Shown here piece by piece: positions 9,337-18,568 of a stretch of 64,000 nucleotides of DNA. Below the pieces are notes generated by a model. The model made no database searches. It saw nothing but the letters and a program-made list of their open reading frames with translations, and was not told the DNA's origin. The position numbers and the translations under genes are program-made. The DNA comes from Alphaproteobacteria bacterium (GTDB lineage Bacteria; Pseudomonadota; Alphaproteobacteria; Rhizobiales; Methyloligellaceae), in the NCBI GenBank assembly GCA_016869535.1, contig VGDX01000009.1, forward strand, positions 50,977 through 114,976, read 5' to 3'. Within the stretch, counting starts at the first letter, position 1, and each line of letters begins with the position of its first letter.

Positions 9337-11940
9337 ATGGCAAGCAAAATGCTGATCGATGCGGCGCATCCGGAGGAAACCCGGGTGGTCGCGGTAAAAG
9401 GCCACCGCGTCGAGGAATTTGATTACGAATCAGCGAGTAAGAAGCAGCTTCGGGGCAATATTTATCTCGCCAAGGTCACGCGCGTAGAGCCGTCGTTGCA
9501 GGCGGCCTTCGTCGATTACGGCGGCAACCGCCACGGTTTCCTCGCCTTTAGCGAAATTCATCCCGATTATTACCAAATCCCGGTCGCCGACCGGCAGGCC
9601 CTGCTCGAGGAAGAGGCGGCGGAACAGAGCCGCGCGTCAGCCGAAGAAGCGGCGGAGGATGAGGCTGCGGGCCGAAGCCGGCGGCGCGGGCGGCGCGGTC
9701 GTGGCCGTGGCCGCGAGGAACGGCCCCCGAGGCCAGAGGAACGCGCCCCGTTGCCGGCAGGACCGATTGGTCTCGCGCGTTTCGAGATCGATATCGAGGA
9801 CGAAATCGATACCACCCCATGCGAAGACGACCGGCCAAGCGTGGTGCTCGAACAGGCTGATCTGGTTCACGAGGTTTCCGAGCCGGCAAAGAGTAGTGAT
9901 GCCGAAACCGATGCCCTAACAGCCCCCTCCGTGCATGAGGAAGAGGACGAAGACGAGCATGTCGAAACCGTCGGACAACCAGTCGCGCTGAAGGAAGGCA
10001 ACGGCGACGCACCAGCAGAGCGTGTCGAGTCGGTGGGCTCGGAGGATGCACTCGAAGAAGTGCCGGAACGGGCGCGACGCCGTCGCGGCCGTCCCTACAA
10101 GATCCAAGAGGTCATCCGCCGGCGCCAGATCATCCTCGTGCAGGTGGTCAAGGAAGAGCGCGGCACCAAGGGCGCGGCGCTCACAACTTATCTCTCGCTC
10201 GCCGGCCGCTATACGGTGCTCATGCCGAACACGGCGCGCGGCGGCGGCATCTCACGCAAAATCACCAACCCTACCGACCGCAAGCGTTTGCGTGAAATCG
10301 CCGACGAATTGGAAGTTCCGGAAGGCATGGGTCTCATCATCCGCACCGCCGGCGCACAGCGGACCAAAACCGAAATCAAGCGCGATTACGACTATCTCCT
10401 GCGCCTGTGGGAGACGGTGCGCGACCTCACGCTGAAATCGACGGCCCCTGCCCTCGTCTATGAGGAAGGCAGCCTGATCAAGCGCTCGATCCGCGACCTC
10501 TACAACAAGGACATCGATGAGGTGCTGGTCGCAGGCGACGAGGCCTACAAGGAGGCCAAGGACTTCATGCGCATGCTCATGCCGAGCCATGCCAAGAACG
10601 TGAAGCCTTACAAGGAGCCGGAGCCGGTCTTTATCCGTTATCAGGTCGAGCGCCAGCTCGCGGCGATGTTCTCCCCGCAAGTGGTGCTGAAGTCGGGCGG
10701 CTACATCGTCATCAATCAGACCGAGGCCCTAGTCTCGATCGACGTCAACTCCGGCAAGGCGACGCGCGAGCATAATATCGAGGACACCGCGCTCAAGACC
10801 AATCTGGAGGCGGCCGAAGAGATCGCTCGCCAACTGCGCTTGCGCGACCTCGCCGGCCTTATCGTCATCGACTTTATCGACATGGACGAGCGCCGCAACA
10901 ACCGGCTGGTCGAGCGTCGGCTCAAGGAATCGCTCCGCAACGACCGCGCCCGCATCCAGGTGGGCCGCATCAGCCATTTCGGCCTTTTGGAAATGTCGCG
11001 CCAACGCCTGCGCACCGGCATGCTCGAGGGCTCGACCACCTCCTGTCCGATGTGCCAGGGCACCGGCATTGTGCGCTCCATCGAGTCCGTGGCGCTCGAT
11101 ATCCTGCGCTCGCTCGAGGACCGCCTCATCACCGATGGTGTGATGCCTCTCGTCGCCACCACGGCGGTGGACGTCGCGCTCTATATCCTCAACCAGAAGC
11201 GCGTGCATCTGAACGACATTCAGCAGCGCTATCGTGTGCCCATCACCGTGACCGCCGACGAGAACATGCATGTGTCGCAATTCGTGATCGAGCGTGGCGC
11301 GGAAGGCGCCGTCATTGATGGCGAGAGCGCCGTGGTGCACATGGATTGGGCGCATCACCCGGAGGAGACGCCTTCGGCCGAGGAGCCGGAAGGCGAGCAG
11401 GGCCGCCGCCGTTCGCGCCGCCGGCGCCGCAAGCGTCACGACGAGACGGGCGCTGAAGCGCAGAAGCCTGTTGTCGAAACCTCCGCACCGGAGGTTGAGG
11501 ATGAGGACGATGCTGTTGAGAGTGCCGAGGAAACTGCCGAGATCGGTGCCGAAATCCCTCCGGAACAACGCAAATCGCGCCGCAGAGGCCGCAGAGGCGG
11601 ACGCCGCGGCCGCGGCCGGGGCCAGGACCGCGCCGGCGGCGATACGGATGCGCCGCGTGAGACGCAGGCGAGGTCAACGGACAAAGAGCCTTCGCGCAAG
11701 AATGCCGAACCGAAATCCCCGTACGAGCCTATAGAGCGCGACAGCGGTGAAGGCCGCGAAAGCGCGCCTCACCGTCAGGAGGAACTGGTCGATGCTACTG
11801 CCGGGGATGAAGCGCAACCCGTGTTCAGTGAAGCTGTCACCGTGCGGGAAGATATCGCTGACGTCCAACCGGCGAAAGTCGAAGATGCAAGCGAACCGGC
11901 CGTGCCGCGCCGCAGAGGTTGGTGGTCTCGCGGCGGCTAG
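9337..11940 (+). CDS. rne: Ribonuclease E
   Basis: 867-residue endoribonuclease, core of the degradosome, which processes rRNA/tRNA and starts mRNA decay near the inner membrane. The S1 domain begins at about residue 38 (NIYLAKVTRVEPSLQAAFVDYG) and is split by an acidic/Arg-rich insert of about 180 residues before VVKEERGTKGAALTTYLSL. The catalytic DNase I-like part has SIDVNSGK and VIDFIDMDERRNN (metal-binding Asp), followed by the Zn-link CPMCQGTG. The C-terminal third is disordered, Arg/Glu-rich, and ends in RRGWWSRGG, a short motif often seen at the end of alphaproteobacterial RNase E. The start at 9337 (MASKMLIDAAHPEETRVV) matches the family; an open frame from 9172 would add 55 residues. 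Confidence 0.95.
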   Translation: MASKMLIDAAHPEETRVVAVKGHRVEEFDYESASKKQLRGNIYLAKVTRVEPSLQAAFVDYGGNRHGFLAFSEIHPDYYQIPVADRQALLEEEAAEQSRASAEEAAEDEAAGRSRRRGRRGRGRGREERPPRPEERAPLPAGPIGLARFEIDIEDEIDTTPCEDDRPSVVLEQADLVHEVSEPAKSSDAETDALTAPSVHEEEDEDEHVETVGQPVALKEGNGDAPAERVESVGSEDALEEVPERARRRRGRPYKIQEVIRRRQIILVQVVKEERGTKGAALTTYLSLAGRYTVLMPNTARGGGISRKITNPTDRKRLREIADELEVPEGMGLIIRTAGAQRTKTEIKRDYDYLLRLWETVRDLTLKSTAPALVYEEGSLIKRSIRDLYNKDIDEVLVAGDEAYKEAKDFMRMLMPSHAKNVKPYKEPEPVFIRYQVERQLAAMFSPQVVLKSGGYIVINQTEALVSIDVNSGKATREHNIEDTALKTNLEAAEEIARQLRLRDLAGLIVIDFIDMDERRNNRLVERRLKESLRNDRARIQVGRISHFGLLEMSRQRLRTGMLEGSTTSCPMCQGTGIVRSIESVALDILRSLEDRLITDGVMPLVATTAVDVALYILNQKRVHLNDIQQRYRVPITVTADENMHVSQFVIERGAEGAVIDGESAVVHMDWAHHPEETPSAEEPEGEQGRRRSRRRRRKRHDETGAEAQKPVVETSAPEVEDEDDAVESAEETAEIGAEIPPEQRKSRRRGRRGGRRGRGRGQDRAGGDTDAPRETQARSTDKEPSRKNAEPKSPYEPIERDSGEGRESAPHRQEELVDATAGDEAQPVFSEAVTVREDIADVQPAKVEDASEPAVPRRRGWWSRGG

Positions 11941-12049
11941 GGAACTGAATTGAACGAATAGGGTTATATCCCTGGATCGCTTGTATGCGTAGGGCGATCC
12001 CCGCCGACATCATCGATTGGACCTAGCAGGGTCCCCGCCGACATTGCGC

Positions 12050-12083
12050 AAAGGCCCCGGACGTTTCTCATCGGGGCCTTTTG
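12050..12083 (+). terminator. Rho-independent terminator after rne
   Basis: AAAGGCCCCG (12050-12059) pairs with CGGGGCCTTT (12072-12081) around a 12-base loop and ends in a short T run. It lies 110 bases past the rne stop codon and fits termination of rne. Confidence 0.75.
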
Positions 12084-12272
12084 CTTGGCTCCCCCTGCAT
12101 CCCTGTTTAGATAGTCACCCAGTCGACTTCCATTGCCGCACTCCCGAAAAACATTTAACTTTGACGATCTGGAGATACCCTCCACCCGCCGAACGGCCAC
12201 GGCTCGACATTGGTCGGCTCTGGTGCCGCGATGCTCGCGCTCCTTCCCCCCCCATAATGATCGGAGGCCAAC

Positions 12273-13304
12273 ATGGCTAGCTTTACGATCGTTACTGCAT
12301 CCACCGTCGCTCAAATCCTGAACGATGGCGAGGCTGGCGTCATCGCCCATACTGGGTCGCTTTCCACTCTTGGGAACTCGATCACGTCCACCGGGTCTGT
12401 TTCCATCTCGGTACTCGGCTCCCTCTTCGGCCAATCTTCTGCCATCGAGCATAATGGGGAGAACTTTACCCTCAATATCGGCCAAACCGCCAGTGTGGCC
12501 GGTGGTAGCAGCGACACCGTCGATGTCGATTTCGTTGGCCTGGTCTTTATCTCCAACGACGGCAGTGTGCTCTCTGACTCGGACGCATTAGACATTCGCG
12601 GAACCGGGAGCATCGGGATTTTAAACAACGGTTCGATCTCGGGAAGAAGCGACGGTATCGTCACCTCGGGCACCGGCGGCTTAACTCAGATCGTCAACCT
12701 GGGGACGATTTGGGGCAACGATGGTGGCATCGATCATCTCAGTGGTAATTCCCAACTCATCAACTATGGGACGATCTTCGGGAATTTCTACGGATTCGAC
12801 GGGGCCAGCAATGTCGACCAAGTCAGCAATTACGGCCTCATCCATGGCGATGTAAATCTTGGCGCCGGCAACGATGTCTTCAAAGGACAAAACGGTACCG
12901 TGGTAGGCGTCGTTAACGGCGGGTCGGGTAACGATACGATCACCTGCGGCGCCGGGGACGATATTCTGGTCGGCGGAGCCGGCAGGGATATCCTGAGAGG
13001 TGGAGGGGGTAACGATTTCTTCGATTTCAATTCAACAGACGATAGTGTTAGGGGAACTAATCGCGATCAGATCAGGGATTTCAAGCGCGGCGACAAGATC
13101 GACCTTGCAGGCATCGACGCCAACATCAACGCGGACGGCAACCAGAAATTCAAGTTCATCGGAGATAATGTCTTCAGCAAGAAAGCCGGCGAACTGCGTT
13201 TTAAGAACGACATACTCCAGGGCGATGTGAACGGCGACGGCAAGGCCGATTTCGAGATCTTGGTCAACGTGAATAATCTGGTAAAGGGCGATTTCGTCCT
13301 GTGA
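12273..13304 (+). CDS. RTX-type calcium-binding secreted protein with beta-helix-like repeats
   Basis: 343 residues with no classical signal peptide. Residues ~90-195 contain rungs of about 22 residues with the recurring turn N-x-G-[ST]-I-x-G (NNGSISG 118, NLGTIWG 142, NYGTIFG 164, NYGLIHG 186), suggesting a beta-helix. Residues ~197-250 carry RTX nonapeptides (GAGNDVF, GGSGNDTIT, GAGDDILVGGAGRDIL). Residues ~250-343 resemble the serralysin-type C-terminal domain (FDFNSTDDS...RDQIRDFKRGDKIDL) and end in GDFVL, as type I secretion substrates do. No protease domain is present. I infer Ca2+-dependent folding after export by an ABC exporter, but none is encoded here. Its codon use looks more AT-rich than its neighbours and it sits beside a pseudogene. 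Confidence 0.85.
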   Translation: MASFTIVTASTVAQILNDGEAGVIAHTGSLSTLGNSITSTGSVSISVLGSLFGQSSAIEHNGENFTLNIGQTASVAGGSSDTVDVDFVGLVFISNDGSVLSDSDALDIRGTGSIGILNNGSISGRSDGIVTSGTGGLTQIVNLGTIWGNDGGIDHLSGNSQLINYGTIFGNFYGFDGASNVDQVSNYGLIHGDVNLGAGNDVFKGQNGTVVGVVNGGSGNDTITCGAGDDILVGGAGRDILRGGGGNDFFDFNSTDDSVRGTNRDQIRDFKRGDKIDLAGIDANINADGNQKFKFIGDNVFSKKAGELRFKNDILQGDVNGDGKADFEILVNVNNLVKGDFVL

Positions 13305-13320
13305 GTTAGATTGGAATTTA

Positions 13321-13705
13321 TTACTGCTTGAGCCAGGTGGCGATGCGGCGCGCGGCTTCGCGCATTTCCGCTTCCGGCCCGGCATAGCATAACCGCAGAT
13401 AACTTGCGCCGCGCTCCGGGTCGAAATCAATACCAGGTGTCGTCGCCACGCCGATCTCCTTGAGCATCGCCTTGGCGAAAGCCGCACTGTCATCCGTCAA
13501 GTGTCTCACGCGCGCGCTCGCGGGCCGCGCTGGCGCGGGTTCCGGGCTGCCCGACCTCCATATGAATAATGTCCTCACCGCCCGCTTGGCGCAGATTGGC
13601 CTCGCCCATCGCGTCCATGACAATGAAAGGGTCGATGGTGCTGCGGCCCGAAAGCGGTCGAGGCAGTCCCTTGGAACGGGGCTCGAAGGCGGTATTATCG
13701 TTCAT
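13321..13705 (-). pseudogene. Remnant of a class I/II aminotransferase (internal deletion)
   Basis: The 5' part, read from the ATG at 13705 (MNDNTAFEPRSKGLPRPLSG), contains STIDPFIVMDAMGEANLR and HMEVGQPGT, the N-terminus of PLP-dependent aspartate/aromatic-type aminotransferases. The frame then changes and the 3' part encodes a typical aminotransferase C-terminus (FAKAMLKEIGVATTPGIDFDP...YLRLCYAG...AARRIATWL), ending at the TAA at 13321. The central ~280 residues, including the PLP-binding lysine, are missing. A deletion plus frameshift explains this. The gene is dead. Confidence 0.88.
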
Positions 13706-13856
13706 GACCTCGCATTTTGTTGATAGTCCGGGCGCTTCTACTGTCACGGTCTCGCCGCATTCAAAAGCCAAGCAATCCTTGCTTGGCAAGGACTTGGCCC
13801 GGATGGGGAAAACCGGCGTCTTTGCCCGATCTTCGCACAGACGACCAAGCGGAACC

Positions 13857-15275
13857 ATGCCTGCTCCGTCCAAACCCCGAATTCAGTCTGCGACGCGGCG
13901 ATTGCGCATAGGGCTGACGACGGGATTGATCGCGGCGCTGGCCACGACCACCACGGCCGAAGCGCAAGGGCTGATCCGTGACGCTGAGACCGAAGCGCTG
14001 CTGCGTTCCTACGCCAAGCCCATCTTCTCCGCCGCAGGTCTCGGCTCGCAGAATATCCGCATCCATATCGTCAACGACCGCAACTTCAACGCTTTCGTGG
14101 TCGACGGGCGCAACATGTTCTTCCACGCCGGCACGCTGATGGGTGCGAAGACCCCAAACCAGGTGATCGGGGTTATCGCGCACGAGAGCGGCCATATCAC
14201 CGGCGGCCATCTTGCCCGGTTGCGCACGCAAGTGTCGAAGGCGAGATCGGCGGCGTTGATGCTTCAGATTCTTGGTCTGGCCGCTATGGCCGGCGGCGCG
14301 CTAGCCGGCGCGCCAGGCCTCGGGCAAGTCGGCATGGGCGCGGCCTTCGGTGGCACTGACGCAGCCATGCGCAGCGTGCTGGCATACCAGCAGACGGAGG
14401 AATCCTCTGCCGATCAAGCTGCCATTGCTTATCTGAACGCCACCAAGCAGTCGGGCCGCGGCATGCTTGAGACCTTCGAGATGATGGCCGACAAACTCAA
14501 AGGCATCCAAGGCATCAATCCCTATCTGATGAGCCACCCTTTGCCGCAAACGCGCATAACGCAGCTGCAGGAACTCGTCACGACCAGCCCCTACTACGAA
14601 GTCAAGGATTCGCCTGAGCTTCAGCTCAAGCATGATCTGGTCAAGGCCAAGTTCGTCGGCTTTCTCGACAAGCCCGAGATCGTGTTCAATCGCTATCCCA
14701 AAACTGACCAGTCGCTGCCGGCGGCCTATGCGAGAGCGATCGCTACCTATCGACAGTCCGGAATCAACGTTTCCCTTCCGCAGTTCGACGCACTGATCGC
14801 TGCCCAGCCCAATTGGCCCTATTTCCATGAGGTCAAGGGGCAGTTCCTGTTCGAGAGCGGCAACGTCGAGGCTGCCATTCCGCCCCTGCGCGAGGCGGTG
14901 CGGCTCAATCCCGATGATCCATTGATCCGCACCATGCTGGCGCAAGCGCTGCTTGGCTCCGATAAGCCACAATATCTCGACGAGGCGATCAGCAATTTGC
15001 GCACCGCACTTGCGCGCGAGGACAATTCGGCGCGGAGCTATCGCCAGCTCGCCGTGGCTTTCGCGCGTAAGGCCGACGCGACCAAGTCCGGTCAAGCGAA
15101 GCAGCAATACATGGCTCAGGCCTCACTTGCGTCCGCCGAAGCCTATTTCTATGAAGGACGTCTGAAGGAAGCCAAGCAGCAGGCCAAACGTGCCAAAGCC
15201 GGATTACTCGAGGGTACGCCGAACGCGATCAAAGCCGACGACATCCTCGCTTTTGAAGTGCCGAAAACCAATTGA
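13857..15275 (+). CDS. BepA-like periplasmic M48 metalloprotease with TPR domain
   Basis: 472 residues. A signal peptide (about 1-36, ending AEA) is followed by an M48 peptidase domain with HESGH (H109, E110, H113) and a third Zn ligand in EESSADQ (E182). The C-terminal half is helical TPR (LPAAYARAIATYRQ..., PPLREAVRLNPDDPLIRTML). This is the layout of BepA (YfgC), which degrades or helps assemble outer-membrane proteins such as LptD. The ATG at 13857 gives a normal signal peptide; open frame continues upstream over the pseudogene to 13569 but gives no sensible N-terminus. A DsbA-like gene follows after 27 bases, so the pair is likely co-transcribed. Confidence 0.9.
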   Translation: MPAPSKPRIQSATRRLRIGLTTGLIAALATTTTAEAQGLIRDAETEALLRSYAKPIFSAAGLGSQNIRIHIVNDRNFNAFVVDGRNMFFHAGTLMGAKTPNQVIGVIAHESGHITGGHLARLRTQVSKARSAALMLQILGLAAMAGGALAGAPGLGQVGMGAAFGGTDAAMRSVLAYQQTEESSADQAAIAYLNATKQSGRGMLETFEMMADKLKGIQGINPYLMSHPLPQTRITQLQELVTTSPYYEVKDSPELQLKHDLVKAKFVGFLDKPEIVFNRYPKTDQSLPAAYARAIATYRQSGINVSLPQFDALIAAQPNWPYFHEVKGQFLFESGNVEAAIPPLREAVRLNPDDPLIRTMLAQALLGSDKPQYLDEAISNLRTALAREDNSARSYRQLAVAFARKADATKSGQAKQQYMAQASLASAEAYFYEGRLKEAKQQAKRAKAGLLEGTPNAIKADDILAFEVPKTN

Positions 15276-15302
15276 TCTGACGTAACCCCCGGAGATTTCA
15301 GC

Positions 15303-16103
15303 ATGACCCTCAAGTCTGGCCTTGCCACCGCACTCGTGGCCGCCGTTGTCGCCGCCATCGTCAGCGCCGCCACCATCACCGCCATATGGCGTGCGGCGCC
15401 CGGCATGGTCGATGCACCCGCGGCTGGTCTCAAGGAAAAAGATGTCACCGACATCGTCCGCAACTATCTCACCGAGAATCCAGAGATCCTGGTCGAGATG
15501 ACGACGGAACTCGACAATCGCCAGCGCGACGAACAGGCAGCGCAACAGGAAAAGGCCATCAGCGATAATGCCGATGCCCTCTTCCGCTCGAACCACGCCT
15601 ATGTCGGCGGCAATCCGGACGGCGACGTCACCGTGGTCGAATTCTTTGATTACAATTGCGGTTACTGCAAGCGCGCCATGCCGGACCTCGTCAAGCTGAT
15701 TGACAGCGACGACAAGGTGCGTGTCGTGCTGAAAGAGCTGCCGATCTTTGGCGACGATTCCGACGATGCCGCCAAGGGTGCGCTTGCGGCGAAGTTGCAG
15801 GGCAAATATTTCGAGATGCATCAGAAGCTGTTCAGCGAGAGCGGCAAGGCGAATAAGGACAAGGTCCTGCAGATCGCCGACGAGATTGGCCTCGACGTCG
15901 AGCAGCTGAAAAAGGATATGGAGAGCGAAGAGGTCGGGAAGGCGCTGGAAGAGGCGCGCGAGCTCGCTCAGAAGCTCGGCTTGCAGGGGACGCCCTATTA
16001 TCTCATCGGCGACCAAACCATCCCCGGCGCGCCGGAGGACCTCTACGACCGGTTGTCCGAGAAGGTGGCGGAAGTCCGGGAGAAAGGCTGCAAGATCTGC
16101 TAG
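15303..16103 (+). CDS. DsbA-family thiol:disulfide oxidoreductase
   Basis: 266 residues, with an N-terminal membrane anchor or signal (about residues 8-29), a helical lead segment (VRNYLTENPEILVEM, typical of the ScsC/Com1 subgroup) and a thioredoxin-like DsbA fold. The redox motif is C119-G-Y-C122 in FDYNCGYCKRAMPDL; the cis-Pro loop is in LQGTPYYLIG. It probably forms or isomerises disulfides in periplasmic proteins. It also has a C-terminal pair in GCKIC. Preceded closely by the BepA-like gene. Whether it is an oxidase (DsbA) or isomerase (ScsC-like) cannot be settled here. Confidence 0.9.
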   Translation: MTLKSGLATALVAAVVAAIVSAATITAIWRAAPGMVDAPAAGLKEKDVTDIVRNYLTENPEILVEMTTELDNRQRDEQAAQQEKAISDNADALFRSNHAYVGGNPDGDVTVVEFFDYNCGYCKRAMPDLVKLIDSDDKVRVVLKELPIFGDDSDDAAKGALAAKLQGKYFEMHQKLFSESGKANKDKVLQIADEIGLDVEQLKKDMESEEVGKALEEARELAQKLGLQGTPYYLIGDQTIPGAPEDLYDRLSEKVAEVREKGCKIC

Positions 16104-16251
16104 GCTGGCAGGCGCGCCCGGCAGGTCTTAAGCAGTCTTGGGCTCCCATTTTGCCGAATGGCGGAAAAGCTGATAAAGGGGCGCGTTCCCTCCGCCGCAA
16201 CCGGGCCAAATGCCCAGCCCTCCCGGCAAGATCAGGCGTCCAGCGTCAGCC

Positions 16252-16704
16252 ATGGCCAAACCGATTTATGTGTTGAACGGCCCCAATCTCAACCTGTTGG
16301 GGTCCCGGGAGCCGGAGGTCTATGGCAAGGAGACGCTTGAGGACCTGCGGGCGCGTTGCGAGAAAAAGGCCGCTTCGCTCGGGCTTAAGGTAGAGTTCCG
16401 TCAAAGCAATCACGAGGGCGAGTTGGTGGCCTGGATCCAGGAGGCGAGGACGGACGCGGCCGGGCTGATCGTCAATGCCGGCGCGCTCACCCACACCTCG
16501 ATCGCCATGCTCGACGCGCTGCTCGCCTGCACCATACCGGCCGTCGAAGTGCATCTTTCCAATATCTTCGCGCGCGAGCCGTTCCGCCATCACTCCTATC
16601 TCTCCCGCGCGGTCAAGGGAGTGATCTGCGGCCTCGGCCCGCAAGGCTATGAATTCGCCATCGAGGCCCTGGCCTCGGCCATTCAAAAGGACAGGCCCGC
16701 CTGA
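16252..16704 (+). CDS. aroQ: 3-dehydroquinate dehydratase, type II
   Basis: 150-residue cytosolic enzyme of the shikimate pathway (3-dehydroquinate to 3-dehydroshikimate). Family marks: [20 protein letters not shown] (catalytic Tyr, Y24), [25 protein letters not shown] and [16 protein letters not shown]. The ATG at 16252 gives the normal start; upstream in-frame codons from 16210 add an unrelated 14 residues. Its TGA overlaps the ATG of accB by one base, so aroQ-accB-accC are translationally linked, a common order in Proteobacteria. Confidence 0.97.
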   Translation: MAKPIYVLNGPNLNLLGSREPEVYGKETLEDLRARCEKKAASLGLKVEFRQSNHEGELVAWIQEARTDAAGLIVNAGALTHTSIAMLDALLACTIPAVEVHLSNIFAREPFRHHSYLSRAVKGVICGLGPQGYEFAIEALASAIQKDRPA

Positions 16705-17201
16705 TGGCCAAGAAGGACACGCTTGAGACGACGGGCAGCGGGGGGACTTTCGACAAAGAGCTCATCCGCGAGCTGGCCGCATTGCTTGAAGAGACCGGGC
16801 TCACCGAGATCGAGGTCGAGCATGAGGGCAAGCGCTTGCGGGTCGCCCGCGGCGTCAATCTCACCACCACGCTGACCACAAGCTCCGGTGATGCGCCTCC
16901 GCCGCAATCGCACCCCAGAGAAAGGCCACGTGCCGGCCGATCCGAGGAGGTCGTGGTCCATCCGGGCACCGTCGTTTCGCCCATGGTCGGTACCGCCTAC
17001 CGCTCACCTGAGCCCGGAGCCCCACCCTTCGTCGAGGTCGGCGCGCAAGTCACCGCCGGTCAGACGCTTATCATTATCGAAGCCATGAAGACCATGAACC
17101 AGATTCCTGCCCCGAGAGCCGGCACGGTCATTGCCATCCTCGTCGAAGACGGCCAACCGGTCGAGTATGGCGAGCCGCTGGCGGTGATCGAGCAACGCTA
17201 G
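16704..17201 (+). CDS. accB: Acetyl-CoA carboxylase, biotin carboxyl carrier protein
   Basis: 165 residues. Carries biotin between the carboxylase and transferase parts of acetyl-CoA carboxylase, the first step of fatty acid synthesis. N-terminal helix ([24 protein letters not shown]), a Pro-rich linker, then the biotinyl domain with EAMKTMNQ (biotin on K129). The stop lies seven bases before the accC start. Confidence 0.97.
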   Translation: MAKKDTLETTGSGGTFDKELIRELAALLEETGLTEIEVEHEGKRLRVARGVNLTTTLTTSSGDAPPPQSHPRERPRAGRSEEVVVHPGTVVSPMVGTAYRSPEPGAPPFVEVGAQVTAGQTLIIIEAMKTMNQIPAPRAGTVIAILVEDGQPVEYGEPLAVIEQR

Positions 17202-17208
17202 CTCATCG

Positions 17209-18564
17209 ATGTTCGACAAGATCCTGATCGCCAATCGGGGAGAGATCGCGCTACGCATCCAACGGGCCTGCAAGGAGCTCGGCATCGGCACGGTCGCCGT
17301 CCATTCCACTGCCGATGCCGACGCCATGCATGTGCGCCTTGCCGATGAAAGCGTGTGTATCGGCGGCCCTCCGGCGCGGGAAAGTTACTTGAACATTCCG
17401 GCCATCGTCGCCGCTTGCGAGATCACCGGCGCCGATGCGGTGCATCCGGGCTATGGCTTCCTTGCCGAGAATGCCCGTTTCGCCGAGATCCTTGAAGAGC
17501 ACGACCTTACCTTCATCGGCCCGACCGCCGAGCATGTCCGGCTGATGGGCGACAAGATTGAGGCCAAGGAGACCATGCGCAAGCTTGGCGTGCCTGTCGT
17601 ACCCGGCTCCGGGCCGGTCACGGAGCTTGCACGCGCCAAGCGGGCCGCGCGAGATATCGGCTATCCTATCCTGGTCAAGGCGGCGGCAGGCGGCGGCGGC
17701 CGGGGCATGAAGCTTGCCCCATCCGAGAACGATCTCGAGGCTGCGCTCTCCGCTGCACGCCACGAGGCGCAGGCTGCCTTCGGCGACGACACGGTGTATC
17801 TCGAGAAATATCTCGCCAAGCCGCGCCATATCGAAGTGCAGGTGCTGGCCGACGGCCAGGGGCGCGCCATCCATCTCGGTGAGCGTGATTGCTCGCTGCA
17901 GCGCCGTCACCAGAAGCTTTGGGAAGAAGCCCCCTCGCCCGCGTTAAATGACAGCGAACGCGTGCAGATCGGCGAGACCGTGGCGGACGCCATGCGCAAG
18001 CTGGGTTATCGGGGCGTCGGCACCGTGGAATTCCTCTACGAGAACGGCGCGTTCTATTTCATCGAAATGAACACACGACTCCAGGTCGAGCACACCATCA
18101 CCGAAATGATTACCGGACTCGATCTCGTGATCGAGCAGATCAGGATCGCGGCAGGCGCGCCTTTGTCGCTCGGACAAGAGGATGTCACCTTCAGCGGCCA
18201 TGCCATCGAGTGCCGTATCAATGCCGAGAATTCTCACACCTTCCGGCCGTCACCCGGCACCATCACCCATTTCCACCCGCCCGGCGGTCTCGGCGTCAGG
18301 GTCGATTCAGGCGCTTATGCCGGCTACACCATCCCGCCTTATTACGACAGCCTGATCGGCAAGCTTATAGTGCACGCGCGCACGCGAAACGAATGCCTGA
18401 TGCGGTTGAAACGGGCTCTGGGTGAGTTCGTGGTCGACGGCATCGAGACAACCATTCCGCTATTCAACGCGCTCATTTCCGAACCGGATATCGTGGATGG
18501 AAAATATGATATCCATTGGCTCGAGGATCACCTGTCTCCGAATCCGACTCGCGTAAAGGTCTAA
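17209..18564 (+). CDS. accC: Acetyl-CoA carboxylase, biotin carboxylase subunit
   Basis: 451-residue ATP-grasp enzyme that carboxylates the biotin of AccB. Visible marks: [21 protein letters not shown] at the start, [11 protein letters not shown], the glycine-rich ATP loop [32 protein letters not shown] and [14 protein letters not shown]. Length fits the family. Directly downstream of accB in the same operon. Confidence 0.98.
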   Translation: MFDKILIANRGEIALRIQRACKELGIGTVAVHSTADADAMHVRLADESVCIGGPPARESYLNIPAIVAACEITGADAVHPGYGFLAENARFAEILEEHDLTFIGPTAEHVRLMGDKIEAKETMRKLGVPVVPGSGPVTELARAKRAARDIGYPILVKAAAGGGGRGMKLAPSENDLEAALSAARHEAQAAFGDDTVYLEKYLAKPRHIEVQVLADGQGRAIHLGERDCSLQRRHQKLWEEAPSPALNDSERVQIGETVADAMRKLGYRGVGTVEFLYENGAFYFIEMNTRLQVEHTITEMITGLDLVIEQIRIAAGAPLSLGQEDVTFSGHAIECRINAENSHTFRPSPGTITHFHPPGGLGVRVDSGAYAGYTIPPYYDSLIGKLIVHARTRNECLMRLKRALGEFVVDGIETTIPLFNALISEPDIVDGKYDIHWLEDHLSPNPTRVKV

Positions 18565-18568
18565 ACCC

